64,000 nucleotides of DNA. Source: a virus. A model generated the notes under the pieces. The model was not told the origin of the DNA. It made no database searches and worked only from the letters and a program-made list of their open reading frames with translations. Below, piece by piece: positions 38,920 to 45,576 of the stretch. The translations under genes were made by a program, and so were the position numbers. The first letter of the stretch is position 1, and the number at the start of each line of letters is the position of its first letter. The DNA lies in the IMG/VR virus record IMGVR_UViG_3300033145_000733, positions 1 to 64,000 of that record; one strand, 5' to 3'.

Positions 38920-38981
38920 CATAACATGGGGATGCTTTACTTTACATAAAGTTATCCCCATACCCCCGCCCACTTTACATA
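38891..38981. repeat. Four ACATAA sites and an 8-bp dyad
   Basis: TTGACATAAC at 38891 and 38917, TTTACATAAAG at 38941 and TTTACATAAC at 38974, plus ATGGGGAT (38926) and ATCCCCAT (38954) as a dyad enclosing one of them. TTATCCCCA is one base off a DnaA box, which may be coincidence. Confidence 0.6.
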
Positions 38982-39090
38982 ACAAAAAGGGGCGTCTAAG
39001 CCAGCATCGCTACGTTGTGTTGGATCTATTAGGCTAGAATATTTTTGAGAGTTGCCTCCAGTTTATGCTAAGAATAGTTGGTGGGGGGGC

Positions 39091-39119
39091 TTGACAATAC
39101 CACATGTATATGATATAAT
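39091..39119 (+). promoter_or_regulatory. Promoter before the broken knuckle gene
   Basis: TTGACA, 17 bases ending TATATGA, TATAAT. All three parts at consensus; the spacer lacks GGC. It may serve the genes up to the tmRNA. Confidence 0.75.
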
Positions 39120-39139
39120 ATATATATAGAGGTACAAGT

Positions 39140-39300
39140 ATGAGAAAGACTCTGTATGTTATATTGGGTGCAAGTACTCTTTACCTTGTCATGGACATTG
39201 TGATGAATGTATCGTGCGGTTTAAGTGTTATACTACAAAAAGTTTGGGGTTAGATATTACTGAGAAAGAGATGGGGCTTATAAATGAAAACAATTTATAG
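39140..39300 (+). pseudogene. Cysteine-knuckle gene out of frame with its start
   Basis: ATG at 39140 follows AGAGG at good spacing, but its frame stops after 37 residues. The knuckle CHGHCDECIVRFKCYTTK is encoded in the frame one base back, which runs open from 39130 to 39300 and has no ATG, GTG or TTG before the Cys. A -1 shift, an unusual start (ATT) or a one-base sequence or assembly error would restore it. The segment CIVRFKCYT is identical to the knuckle gene at 22267. Confidence 0.5.
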
Positions 39301-39694
39301 TACTGGGGCTTTTGGAGAGCCATATAGGATTGAAGTAAGTAATGATTTGCTGAATGAAGTCATCTTTGCTCAAGAACAACTTAATACTATGCGGTGGGAG
39401 TGTGAGGTCTATTTGCCCGTACCCATCGTTCCATTGAATGTTGATAAACATCTTAATGCTGAGATAGTAGTAAGAAAAAATTCAGTTTATATTTGCATGG
39501 AAGGTCCAGATGGAAAGGAACTAATGTTAGATGACAAAGACTTACTTGACATACCTGATGTGTACGTTAGTAGAGATTTTGAATTTTCGCTATCAGACCA
39601 TGTTTTTAGCTTAACGTCACGTGACATAGACATGATTGCTACTTGGAAAGCACTTAAACAGAGAAAGTTTGAGGATTCTAATAAAGTATATTAA
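39284..39694 (+). CDS. Hypothetical protein, 136 aa
   Basis: Beta-rich (TGAFGEPYRIEVSNDLLNEV), with no Cys motif. Starts within the end of the knuckle frame. Unrecognised. Confidence 0.55.
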   Translation: MKTIYSTGAFGEPYRIEVSNDLLNEVIFAQEQLNTMRWECEVYLPVPIVPLNVDKHLNAEIVVRKNSVYICMEGPDGKELMLDDKDLLDIPDVYVSRDFEFSLSDHVFSLTSRDIDMIATWKALKQRKFEDSNKVY

Positions 39695-39770
39695 ATATTT
39701 TTGTGTTTGTGCGTAGTTTAAAGTGGTCTGCCAGGTATGTTTTCATTAGTGATCTAATAGGGGAGATATT

Positions 39771-39890
39771 ATGAAAATAAGATTATACAGTAATCCCAAT
39801 GGTACAGGATGGTTAGGTTGGGTTGACAACTGTAAGAATCAAGTAGTAGCGTTTATTCGTCTTGATGGTTCTTTAGTTTTTGAGTGGTAG
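39771..39890 (+). CDS. Small protein, 39 aa
   Basis: MKIRLYSNPNGTGWLGWVDN. GGGGAGATATT ribosome site. Unknown. Confidence 0.48.
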   Translation: MKIRLYSNPNGTGWLGWVDNCKNQVVAFIRLDGSLVFEW

Positions 39891-39918
39891 GTAGTTTTTA
39901 ACTGGTATAGGAGTTGTA

Positions 39919-40131
39919 ATGTTATACATAGTAGGAAAAGTAAATCCTGAGAATTATTTAGAGTGGGAATTTATGGGTATATTCTCAACAGAAGAATCGG
40001 CGGTTAAAAATTGCATAACTTGGGAACACTTTGTAGGTCCAGTAGATTTGGATGTAGCTCTTCCACAAGAACAAATTTTGTGGGAAGGTGCTTATTACCC
40101 AATAGCTGATAAGTACTACGAAGAGAATTAA
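39919..40131 (+). CDS. Hypothetical protein, 70 aa
   Basis: MLYIVGKVNPENYLEWEFMG and IFSTEESAVKNC: a small alpha/beta protein of the kind seen in phages. AGGAG ribosome site. Ends two bases before the tmRNA. Confidence 0.55.
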   Translation: MLYIVGKVNPENYLEWEFMGIFSTEESAVKNCITWEHFVGPVDLDVALPQEQILWEGAYYPIADKYYEEN

Positions 40132-40133
40132 AT

Positions 40134-40469
40134 GGGGGCGCGTGGTTTCGACAGGGTTACTATAAACACATAAGCAGGTAGTCTTTAGTGAGTAGACTAT
40201 AAACAGCACCAAAAAATAAGTGCAAAACTTAAATTATTCGTAGTTCTAAAAGAAGGACTACTCTTCCTCGATGATGCTCCTGTTACGGTTCTTGGGGAAG
40301 ACTGTTTAGTAACAGAAAAACCTGGTACACCTCTAACAGTATAAACTAGAGATGCGCTCAACGTTGAAATTGTTGTTTGATAAACGTTGCTAAGAAATAA
40401 ACTAATATACCTGTAGAAAATGTGCTAAAGGTTATTCTGGACGGGGAGTTCGACCCTCCCCCGCCTCCA
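40134..40469 (+). ncRNA. ssrA: tmRNA (transfer-messenger RNA)
   Basis: 5' end GGGGGCGCGTGGTTTCGACA is the conserved tmRNA start; 3' end has T-arm GGGAG-TTCGACC-CTCCC and acceptor strand CGCCTCC that pairs with GGGGGCG. CCA is not encoded. GCAGGTAGTC and TAGACTA near 40175-40200 fit pseudoknot 1. The tag is unclear: after AATAAGT, GCA at 40222 opens a 40-codon frame ending TAA at 40342, beginning AKLKLFVVLK and ending GTPLTV; another frame gives QNLNYS then TAG. A hairpin (GTAGTTCT...AGGACTAC) follows. It rescues stalled ribosomes and tags their products. Confidence 0.92.
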
Positions 40470-40497
40470 CATTATTATATAAAAAAATTATAAAAAA

Positions 40498-40545
40498 ATG
40501 AGTTCAATATAATAAAATGAGTTCAATATAATAAAATGAGTTCAA
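40498..40545 (+). repeat. 19-bp tandem repeat carrying three ATG codons
   Basis: ATGAGTTCAATATAATAAA occurs twice, followed by a third partial copy ATGAGTTCAA that is the start of the next gene. The first two ATG frames stop after MSSI. They act as mini-ORFs in front of the true start. Confidence 0.7.
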
Positions 40546-40838
40546 GACATATAATAGTTAGAGATGGTTTAGGTAATTATCATTATTCATTCTGGTGTGA
40601 TTCAAATAGTTGTGCTGATTGTATGTTAAGATTTCAGTGCTTCACGTCTCGCTCAGGGTCAATAACGGCAATATTTCCAACAGATGTTATAGATGAAAGA
40701 GTGAAAGAATTAAGAAACAAGTGTTGGAGGTTGAGAGATGGAAGTTCAATCACTAGAAGTATCCACCCAGAAAATTTTACCAAGGGGAACTCTTCCAAGA
40801 AGGGTTGGGTTGGCACCAGGTTATACACAAAACTGTAG
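40536..40838 (+). CDS. Cysteine-knuckle protein, 100 aa
   Basis: CDSNSCADCMLRFQCFTSR at residues 21-39. Starts at the third ATG of the tandem repeat and lacks a ribosome site. Its last third overlaps the next gene by 101 bases in another frame, so the true end may lie earlier if there is an indel. Confidence 0.62.
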   Translation: MSSRHIIVRDGLGNYHYSFWCDSNSCADCMLRFQCFTSRSGSITAIFPTDVIDERVKELRNKCWRLRDGSSITRSIHPENFTKGNSSKKGWVGTRLYTKL

Positions 40839-40965
40839 CATGGGGTGTGATTCGTGCTACCTTAAATTTTTATGCTTCACTACACGTGGAGAGATTATAT
40901 TAAGTTACAACTATTTAAAGGAGTATCAAAGGGATAAGGCGAAGAGGCAGGGACATTTAAAATAA
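40738..40965 (+). CDS. Cysteine-knuckle protein, 75 aa
   Basis: CSMGCDSCYLKFLCFTTRGE near 33-52. The ATG is supported by GGAGGTTGAGAG. Overlaps the preceding knuckle gene; both frames encode knuckles. Confidence 0.66.
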   Translation: MEVQSLEVSTQKILPRGTLPRRVGLAPGYTQNCSMGCDSCYLKFLCFTTRGEIILSYNYLKEYQRDKAKRQGHLK

Positions 40966-41042
40966 AAATACCACTTACTAAAAATACCACATATAAAGCG
41001 GATTATTCCGCTAAATTAGTGGGAGAACAGGTCGGGGGACCA

Positions 41043-41393
41043 ATGAACAAACCATACCATGTTTACAGCAACGCACCCAAGTGTTCTGGTTGTGGAAGAC
41101 CTATGGTTTATTTATACACTCATGTAGCTTCTAATAGAACTGTTTGGAAATGTAGAGATTGTGATATTAGAGAAGAAGTAACTAATGGTTTTCCAGAAGA
41201 TGATGAAGGCGACCCTAATAAATCGTTCATAAGCATTTTTTCATCTGTTTATGAGTATAGTAGTTTGCCTGGAGATAATTATGAATATAGAAGAACTAGA
41301 GAAAATTATTTCAGGTTACAAGATAACCAAACCAAAATATCGGGGAGAGGAGGTGGAGAACAAATCTCTACCCTTTATGCTCTCCACGTTTAG
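41043..41393 (+). CDS. Zinc-ribbon protein, 116 aa
   Basis: CSGCGRPMVYLY and CRDCDIREEV form a ribbon. ATG after GGGGGACCA; the longer frame lacks a site. Its last 113 bases overlap the next gene. Confidence 0.6.
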   Translation: MNKPYHVYSNAPKCSGCGRPMVYLYTHVASNRTVWKCRDCDIREEVTNGFPEDDEGDPNKSFISIFSSVYEYSSLPGDNYEYRRTRENYFRLQDNQTKISGRGGGEQISTLYALHV

Positions 41394-41889
41394 AGAATTA
41401 ATACAAAATGAAATTCCACCTACGCAAGAAGAATTTATTAATACTTTCAAAGTTAAGTATCCTGATGTAAATTATAAAGGAATTGTATCAAGATTAAAAA
41501 GAGCTTATTTATCCTATGTAAGAGAATATCATCTTGGGTACTTGTTTAAAAAACATTTTAAGAAAGTTATATACGATGAGAAATTAGATATAAACGGTGT
41601 TGATTATGTAATCTATTATCGTGGAATTAAGTTTAATATCCATGCTTATGTTAACACAGAAAATGGTAAGTATTGGAGAGAAGTAAAAAATAAAAGACAC
41701 AAATTTCGTGGTGAGCATCTAGATATACCTATGAACTTAGATAAAGGGAAACGGCGTGGTAAGTTTATACTTTATACTGATGACAACGTTCGCAAACTAA
41801 AAGACGAAATGGGTAAAATTGCCGACAAAAAACATGTTTTAAAAGTTTGTGACATTCCTCAAAATAATTTACACTCAATCCTGACATAA
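41281..41889 (+). CDS. Hypothetical protein, 202 aa
   Basis: MNIEELEKIISGYKITKPKY, later DYVIYYRGIKFNIHAYVNTE and KNKRHKFRGEHLDIP; charged and alpha/beta. I do not recognise the family; a nuclease or modification fold is possible but unsupported. GGAG ribosome site. Confidence 0.6.
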   Translation: MNIEELEKIISGYKITKPKYRGEEVENKSLPFMLSTFRELIQNEIPPTQEEFINTFKVKYPDVNYKGIVSRLKRAYLSYVREYHLGYLFKKHFKKVIYDEKLDINGVDYVIYYRGIKFNIHAYVNTENGKYWREVKNKRHKFRGEHLDIPMNLDKGKRRGKFILYTDDNVRKLKDEMGKIADKKHVLKVCDIPQNNLHSILT

Positions 41890-41909
41890 TTTTAACCATT
41901 GAAAAAAGT

Positions 41910-41970
41910 GATCTTAATAGGATCGATCTTAGATCTGATCAATAGATCTTAATAGATCTGATCCTTGATC
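41910..41970. repeat. Cluster of nine GATC sites in 61 bases
   Basis: GATC at 41910, 41921, 41925, 41932, 41937, 41945, 41955, 41960 and 41967, many in AGATCTGATC repeats. Chance expectation is about one per 256 bases. Non-coding, just before a gene with GGAG ribosome site. Confidence 0.7.
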
Positions 41971-41999
41971 CGAAACGAAAAATAATTTAGGAGTGGACA

Positions 42000-42212
42000 G
42001 TGGAGGACAAACAGAAAATAATCAAAGCTTTGAGAAAGCATCGTAGAGAAATTACCAATATTATTGACGGTTTTGTACAATTGGACGAGACGGATGATAG
42101 GAAATTTAACAGGGTACTTGCTAATGAGATTGTATTTACTTTGTTCGGGTTTATTGATACTTTGGTAAACACAGAAATTGATATTCATAACTTTATGAAG
42201 GGGAGAGGATAA
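42000..42212 (+). CDS. Small helical protein, 70 aa
   Basis: GTG start after GGAG; MEDKQKIIKALRKHRREITN and a second helix. Possibly four-helix; unrecognised. It lies 29 bases after the GATC cluster. Confidence 0.55.
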   Translation: MEDKQKIIKALRKHRREITNIIDGFVQLDETDDRKFNRVLANEIVFTLFGFIDTLVNTEIDIHNFMKGRG

Positions 42213-42484
42213 TGGCTTGTTATTTGAAGAAACATTTAAAAGAAGAGCACGCAAACATGCGAGACCCTAGATATGAGAGTATTGTATTTACGTGTCCAGT
42301 ATTTGGTGGAGCGCAAATTTGCATGTGGTGTTGTTTGCACGTTCGTGACGTGGCAAACCCACTTAGTAGAAATTATGCTACAGACCATAATGCAAACTAT
42401 GCTATTAAAGCAACAGAGGTTTCTGGTAGAGAACTTGATAGTATTTGGGAAACTTGTGCTCGTTGTCATAATGCACAGGCTTGA
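42212..42484 (+). CDS. Cys-rich protein, 90 aa
   Basis: CPVFGGAQICMWCCLHVRD and CARCHNAQA contain HNH-like or zinc pairs. GGGGAGAGG ribosome site. Its end overlaps the -35 box of the promoter at 42481. Role unknown. Confidence 0.58.
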   Translation: MACYLKKHLKEEHANMRDPRYESIVFTCPVFGGAQICMWCCLHVRDVANPLSRNYATDHNANYAIKATEVSGRELDSIWETCARCHNAQA

Positions 42485-42509
42485 CAATTAACAGTTAGTG
42501 TGGTATAAT
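42481..42509 (+). promoter_or_regulatory. Promoter overlapping the next gene's first ATG
   Basis: TTGACA, 17 bases ending TGTGG, TATAAT. An in-frame ATG (42508) lies within the -10 box and cannot be used from this promoter. Likely drives the protease and nucleotide genes. Confidence 0.78.
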
Positions 42510-42537
42510 GGAAATAGACAAGTTGAAAAGAGAAGTT

Positions 42538-42711
42538 ATGCAGTTGAGGGACAAAACTGCTGAATTGGTGTCTCCTGGTTTTTCTTATTATGAACAAGAA
42601 CTTATTAGGAGAGTTTTAAAGGCTGTGTTACCTCAAATGAGCAGTAATAGTGATATTAGCACAGCTAAGGGTATTTTAAAGAAAACGGAGTGGTTGGATG
42701 ATGGAACATGA
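42538..42711 (+). CDS. Hypothetical protein, 57 aa
   Basis: Helical, MQLRDKTAELVSPGFSYYEQ. The frame opens at 42508, but this ATG is the first downstream of the transcription start and has AGAGAAG nearby. Uncertain start. Confidence 0.5.
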   Translation: MQLRDKTAELVSPGFSYYEQELIRRVLKAVLPQMSSNSDISTAKGILKKTEWLDDGT

Positions 42712-43303
42712 ATCATGTCTAGGAATTACAATTGATTCGGAGTTTGAGAGAAGAAATCTTAGACTAAGCAGGGTGATATTGTTGTCTGGGGAAATAGATA
42801 TTGGAGCAGCTCATGAGTTTGTTGAAGACATTAAAATGCTGTTGTTAGATGACTCTAATGAACCAATAACTATAATTATTTCTTCACCTGGTGGTAATGT
42901 TTTTAGTGGTGTTGCCATCATTAGGGCAATTAGAGAAGCGCAGAGTAGAGGAATAAAGATTATAGGTGATGTTTATGGGCAGGCAATGTCAATGGCATTT
43001 TTTATTTTACAATGTTGCGATGAAAGAAGAATGGGTAGTTTATGTACTTTGATGGCTCATGGTATAACCACAGGTTTTATTGGTGATATGAGAAATGTTG
43101 AAGCGGAGCAGAAGTTGCTTACTTCTTGGCAACGTGAGATAGCTCAACTTATCTCCAATCGTTGCACTTCTTATGATACTGAGTATACTGAGTCTGGTTA
43201 CTGGTTTGCTATCTTGAAAGATAACACTCCTCAATTTTATGATAGTCACGAAGCTAAAGAAATGGGGTTGATTGATATAGTTAATGATGATAATAAAAAC
43301 TAA
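42698..43303 (+). CDS. ClpP-like serine protease, 201 aa
   Basis: SPGGNVFSGV (63-72) oxyanion loop, GQAMSMAF with Ser98 as nucleophile, and MAHGITTG with His121 give a ClpP/crotonase-fold protease. It may act as a phage prohead protease, although it is 8 kb from the terminase, or as a ClpP-like degradation subunit. ATG after GGAGTGG. Overlaps the dUTPase gene by 20 bases. Confidence 0.82.
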   Translation: MMEHESCLGITIDSEFERRNLRLSRVILLSGEIDIGAAHEFVEDIKMLLLDDSNEPITIIISSPGGNVFSGVAIIRAIREAQSRGIKIIGDVYGQAMSMAFFILQCCDERRMGSLCTLMAHGITTGFIGDMRNVEAEQKLLTSWQREIAQLISNRCTSYDTEYTESGYWFAILKDNTPQFYDSHEAKEMGLIDIVNDDNKN

Positions 43304-43715
43304 AAAAATACACCAAAAAGCAATAGTTCCAAAGATAGCCACCGAAGGTTCAGCCTGTTTTGACCTGTACGCCTGTGAGAATTTTGTCTTGGGTAATGGT
43401 TATTTTCGCAAAGTTAGAACTGGTCTTATTTTTGAAATACCGAAAGGTTGGCATGTAAAGTTATACAATAGGAGTGGTATGGCAGCTAGGGGTATTATAA
43501 TTCCCAACGCACCTGGTATTATAGATTCAGATTATAGGGGGGAAATTATTGTGATGCTCTATGGTCTGTTTATGAAGAAGCAAGAAATATTTCAGGTTGG
43601 TAATAGGATAGCTCAGGGAGAGCTAATAAAAGGAGAGTCTGTGGCGTTTGATGTTGTATCTAAATTGTCAGATACGGAACGTGGTTCTGGTGGTTTTAGT
43701 TCAACAGGAAAATAA
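43284..43715 (+). CDS. dut: dUTPase
   Basis: Hydrolyses dUTP to dUMP. Five motifs present: SACFDLYA (23-30), NRSGMAARG (62-70), GIIDSDYRGEI (78-88), GNRIAQGEL, RGSGGFSSTG (133-142). The 143-residue length is normal for the trimeric enzyme. Complements the UDG in keeping uracil out of DNA. Confidence 0.93.
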   Translation: MMIIKTKKIHQKAIVPKIATEGSACFDLYACENFVLGNGYFRKVRTGLIFEIPKGWHVKLYNRSGMAARGIIIPNAPGIIDSDYRGEIIVMLYGLFMKKQEIFQVGNRIAQGELIKGESVAFDVVSKLSDTERGSGGFSSTGK

Positions 43716-43741
43716 TCCACGAGTTATAAGGTGAGGAGATT

Positions 43742-44212
43742 ATGGTAAAGGATTATGAGGTTTATTTAGCTGGAAGAATAGCTAATCTTAGTTATGATGA
43801 TGCTGTATCTGAAAGAGACGAGATTACTAAAAAGTTAAATAGTGTCGGTATAAAATGTCGGACTCCGTTGAGGGGTAAGCAACATTTAAAGAATGAGTTA
43901 AAAATTACAGCAAACGCTTTTAAAGATGGTTTGTCCATACAAGAAGTTATCCAGAGGGACATAAGTGATGTGAACAAGGTTGATGCTGTATTGATTATGA
44001 CTGGTGATGACGCTAGTTGGGGGACTGCTGGAGAATTCTATTATGCTACCTGGATTTCTAAAACACCAACGTTAGTAATAGCGAAGAATCATATTGGTGG
44101 ATGGATGGAGCATTATGCAACCAGAATTGTACCAGACTTTGATAGTGCGGTGAAGGTGTTGCTACACTGGAAGAAATATTGGAATGGTGGTGGTGTGTAC
44201 GATACGAGGTAA
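43742..44212 (+). CDS. Nucleoside 2-deoxyribosyltransferase-like protein, 156 aa
   Basis: VYLAGRIANLSYDDAVSERD at the start, later GDDASWGTAGEFYYATW: the pattern of nucleoside deoxyribosyltransferase-like domains, which move deoxyribose between bases. The Glu in AGEF would be the nucleophile. Fits a nucleotide-metabolism role beside dUTPase. Confidence 0.7.
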   Translation: MVKDYEVYLAGRIANLSYDDAVSERDEITKKLNSVGIKCRTPLRGKQHLKNELKITANAFKDGLSIQEVIQRDISDVNKVDAVLIMTGDDASWGTAGEFYYATWISKTPTLVIAKNHIGGWMEHYATRIVPDFDSAVKVLLHWKKYWNGGGVYDTR

Positions 44213-44218
44213 TAAAAA

Positions 44219-45028
44219 ATGGCAACATATAACTTAGTAGAGTTAAGAGAATTAATTAAAGCATTGTCCTTTAATGATAATGGTAAAGTAGTGCTCAACA
44301 TTGGCAAGGTTGGTGATGATGAGTACCAAATAATGTATGTCACAGAAGATGGTGATACAATTGTATCTTGCATGTTGCCAGAGGTTACTGTAACGCAATT
44401 GCAAGAGTTACTGTCTAGGGTTACTGAGTTTTCTTCTGATACTGGTACTGCTACGGGTGGTACGCAGACAACATTGGTTGACACACTTAAGAATTGGGAA
44501 GTGAACATGTGGCAAGGTGCTATTCTGGAGGTGTACAGTGTAGCTGATAATGTTTACTACCTAAGCACAATAGCAAGCAACACTGCCAATACAATAACTT
44601 TTGCTGCTTTACCAGCAGGTAAGTTAGTTGCTAGTGGTAACCCATATGCTGTTAGACTTACCATAGGTTCAATTGACATCCTTAAATGGGGTGGTACTGC
44701 ACTTACTGGTAGAGATATTTCATTAGACATTGCTAAGATTGGTGATGATACTTACACAACACCTGCTCACACAAAAATTACAGCGGCAAATACAACAACT
44801 ACAGCTTTAGCTGTTAACGCTAATAGGATTTATGCTTTACTACAGAACTATAGCGATGCCGATATTAGTATTAAATTTGGGGCTAATGCGGTAGCTGGTG
44901 AAGGTTTTGTGATAAGACCTAATGGTAGTTATGAAATGAGTAAGAAGTTGGGCAATTTGTATGCTGGAGCTATTAACTGCATTAGTGTAGCTGGTGGCAA
45001 GACCTTACTTGTAACGGAGGGTGTATAA
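44219..45028 (+). CDS. Virion structural protein, 269 aa
   Basis: Thr/Ala/Gly-rich beta protein (SSDTGTATGGTQTTLVDTLK). The end AGAINCISVAGGKTLLVTEGV resembles tail or decoration proteins. The first gene of the structural run. Exact virion part unknown. Confidence 0.65.
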   Translation: MATYNLVELRELIKALSFNDNGKVVLNIGKVGDDEYQIMYVTEDGDTIVSCMLPEVTVTQLQELLSRVTEFSSDTGTATGGTQTTLVDTLKNWEVNMWQGAILEVYSVADNVYYLSTIASNTANTITFAALPAGKLVASGNPYAVRLTIGSIDILKWGGTALTGRDISLDIAKIGDDTYTTPAHTKITAANTTTTALAVNANRIYALLQNYSDADISIKFGANAVAGEGFVIRPNGSYEMSKKLGNLYAGAINCISVAGGKTLLVTEGV

Positions 45029-45486
45029 TGTTGAACAATCCATTTGATGGTGCAGATTTACAAGCTTTAGGTGAGGTTATTGAAACCAAATTAAACCAAA
45101 TCTGGAACTATTCTTTTTCTACTGTAAAATTAGCGACTCCCATTCCTCCAGTTGAATTGACATCTGATAATGTCGCCTTAGAATGGGGAGTATATAGTTC
45201 CAATATAATTGCTGCTGATGAAATAGCCGAAGGATTCGTTATTGTAGCGGGGGCTGTTGCAAATCCTGATGATAATGGGAATTATTATATAGAATTCTAT
45301 TATGGGGCTGAGGATACACCATGTACTAGTTTTGGATTCACCAAGACTAATCCATTTCAAGCGTCACTGTGGAGACCATTAAAAACTGAGATAATCCCTG
45401 CGAATTCAAGAGTGAGAGCTAGGTTAAGACATTCTGCTGGTAATGAAGCGACTTGTCTTGTAGGAGTATATTATCAGACAGTCTAA
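45028..45486 (+). CDS. Virion structural protein, 152 aa
   Basis: Beta-rich with FGFTKTNPFQASLWRPLKTE and NSRVRARLRHSAGNEATCLV, typical of jelly-roll decoration or fibre proteins. The GGAGGGTGTATA preceding its ATG is copied before the 45577 gene. Confidence 0.62.
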   Translation: MLNNPFDGADLQALGEVIETKLNQIWNYSFSTVKLATPIPPVELTSDNVALEWGVYSSNIIAADEIAEGFVIVAGAVANPDDNGNYYIEFYYGAEDTPCTSFGFTKTNPFQASLWRPLKTEIIPANSRVRARLRHSAGNEATCLVGVYYQTV

Positions 45487-45501
45487 AGATATTACAAAGG
45501 A

Positions 45502-45566
45502 GATACTGACATTGAAGCCCCAGGTGATGGTAAGAGAATTTGGGTTACTGATTTGTTTATAGAGTG
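45502..45566 (+). pseudogene. 65-bp gene fragment copied from the 46960 gene
   Basis: 63 of 65 bases match 47008-47072, encoding DIEAPGDGKRIWVTDLFIE in the parent gene. Here it lies in a non-coding gap and ends in TGA. A second junction copy, GAGGGTGTATAATGTT, flanks it (45017 and 45566). Evidence for recombination or domain shuffling among virion genes. Confidence 0.85.
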
Positions 45567-45576
45567 AGGGTGTATA

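Noticed and set aside
38950-38961. DnaA box
   Set aside because: TTATCCCCA has one mismatch and is explained by the surrounding dyad; no further boxes are near.
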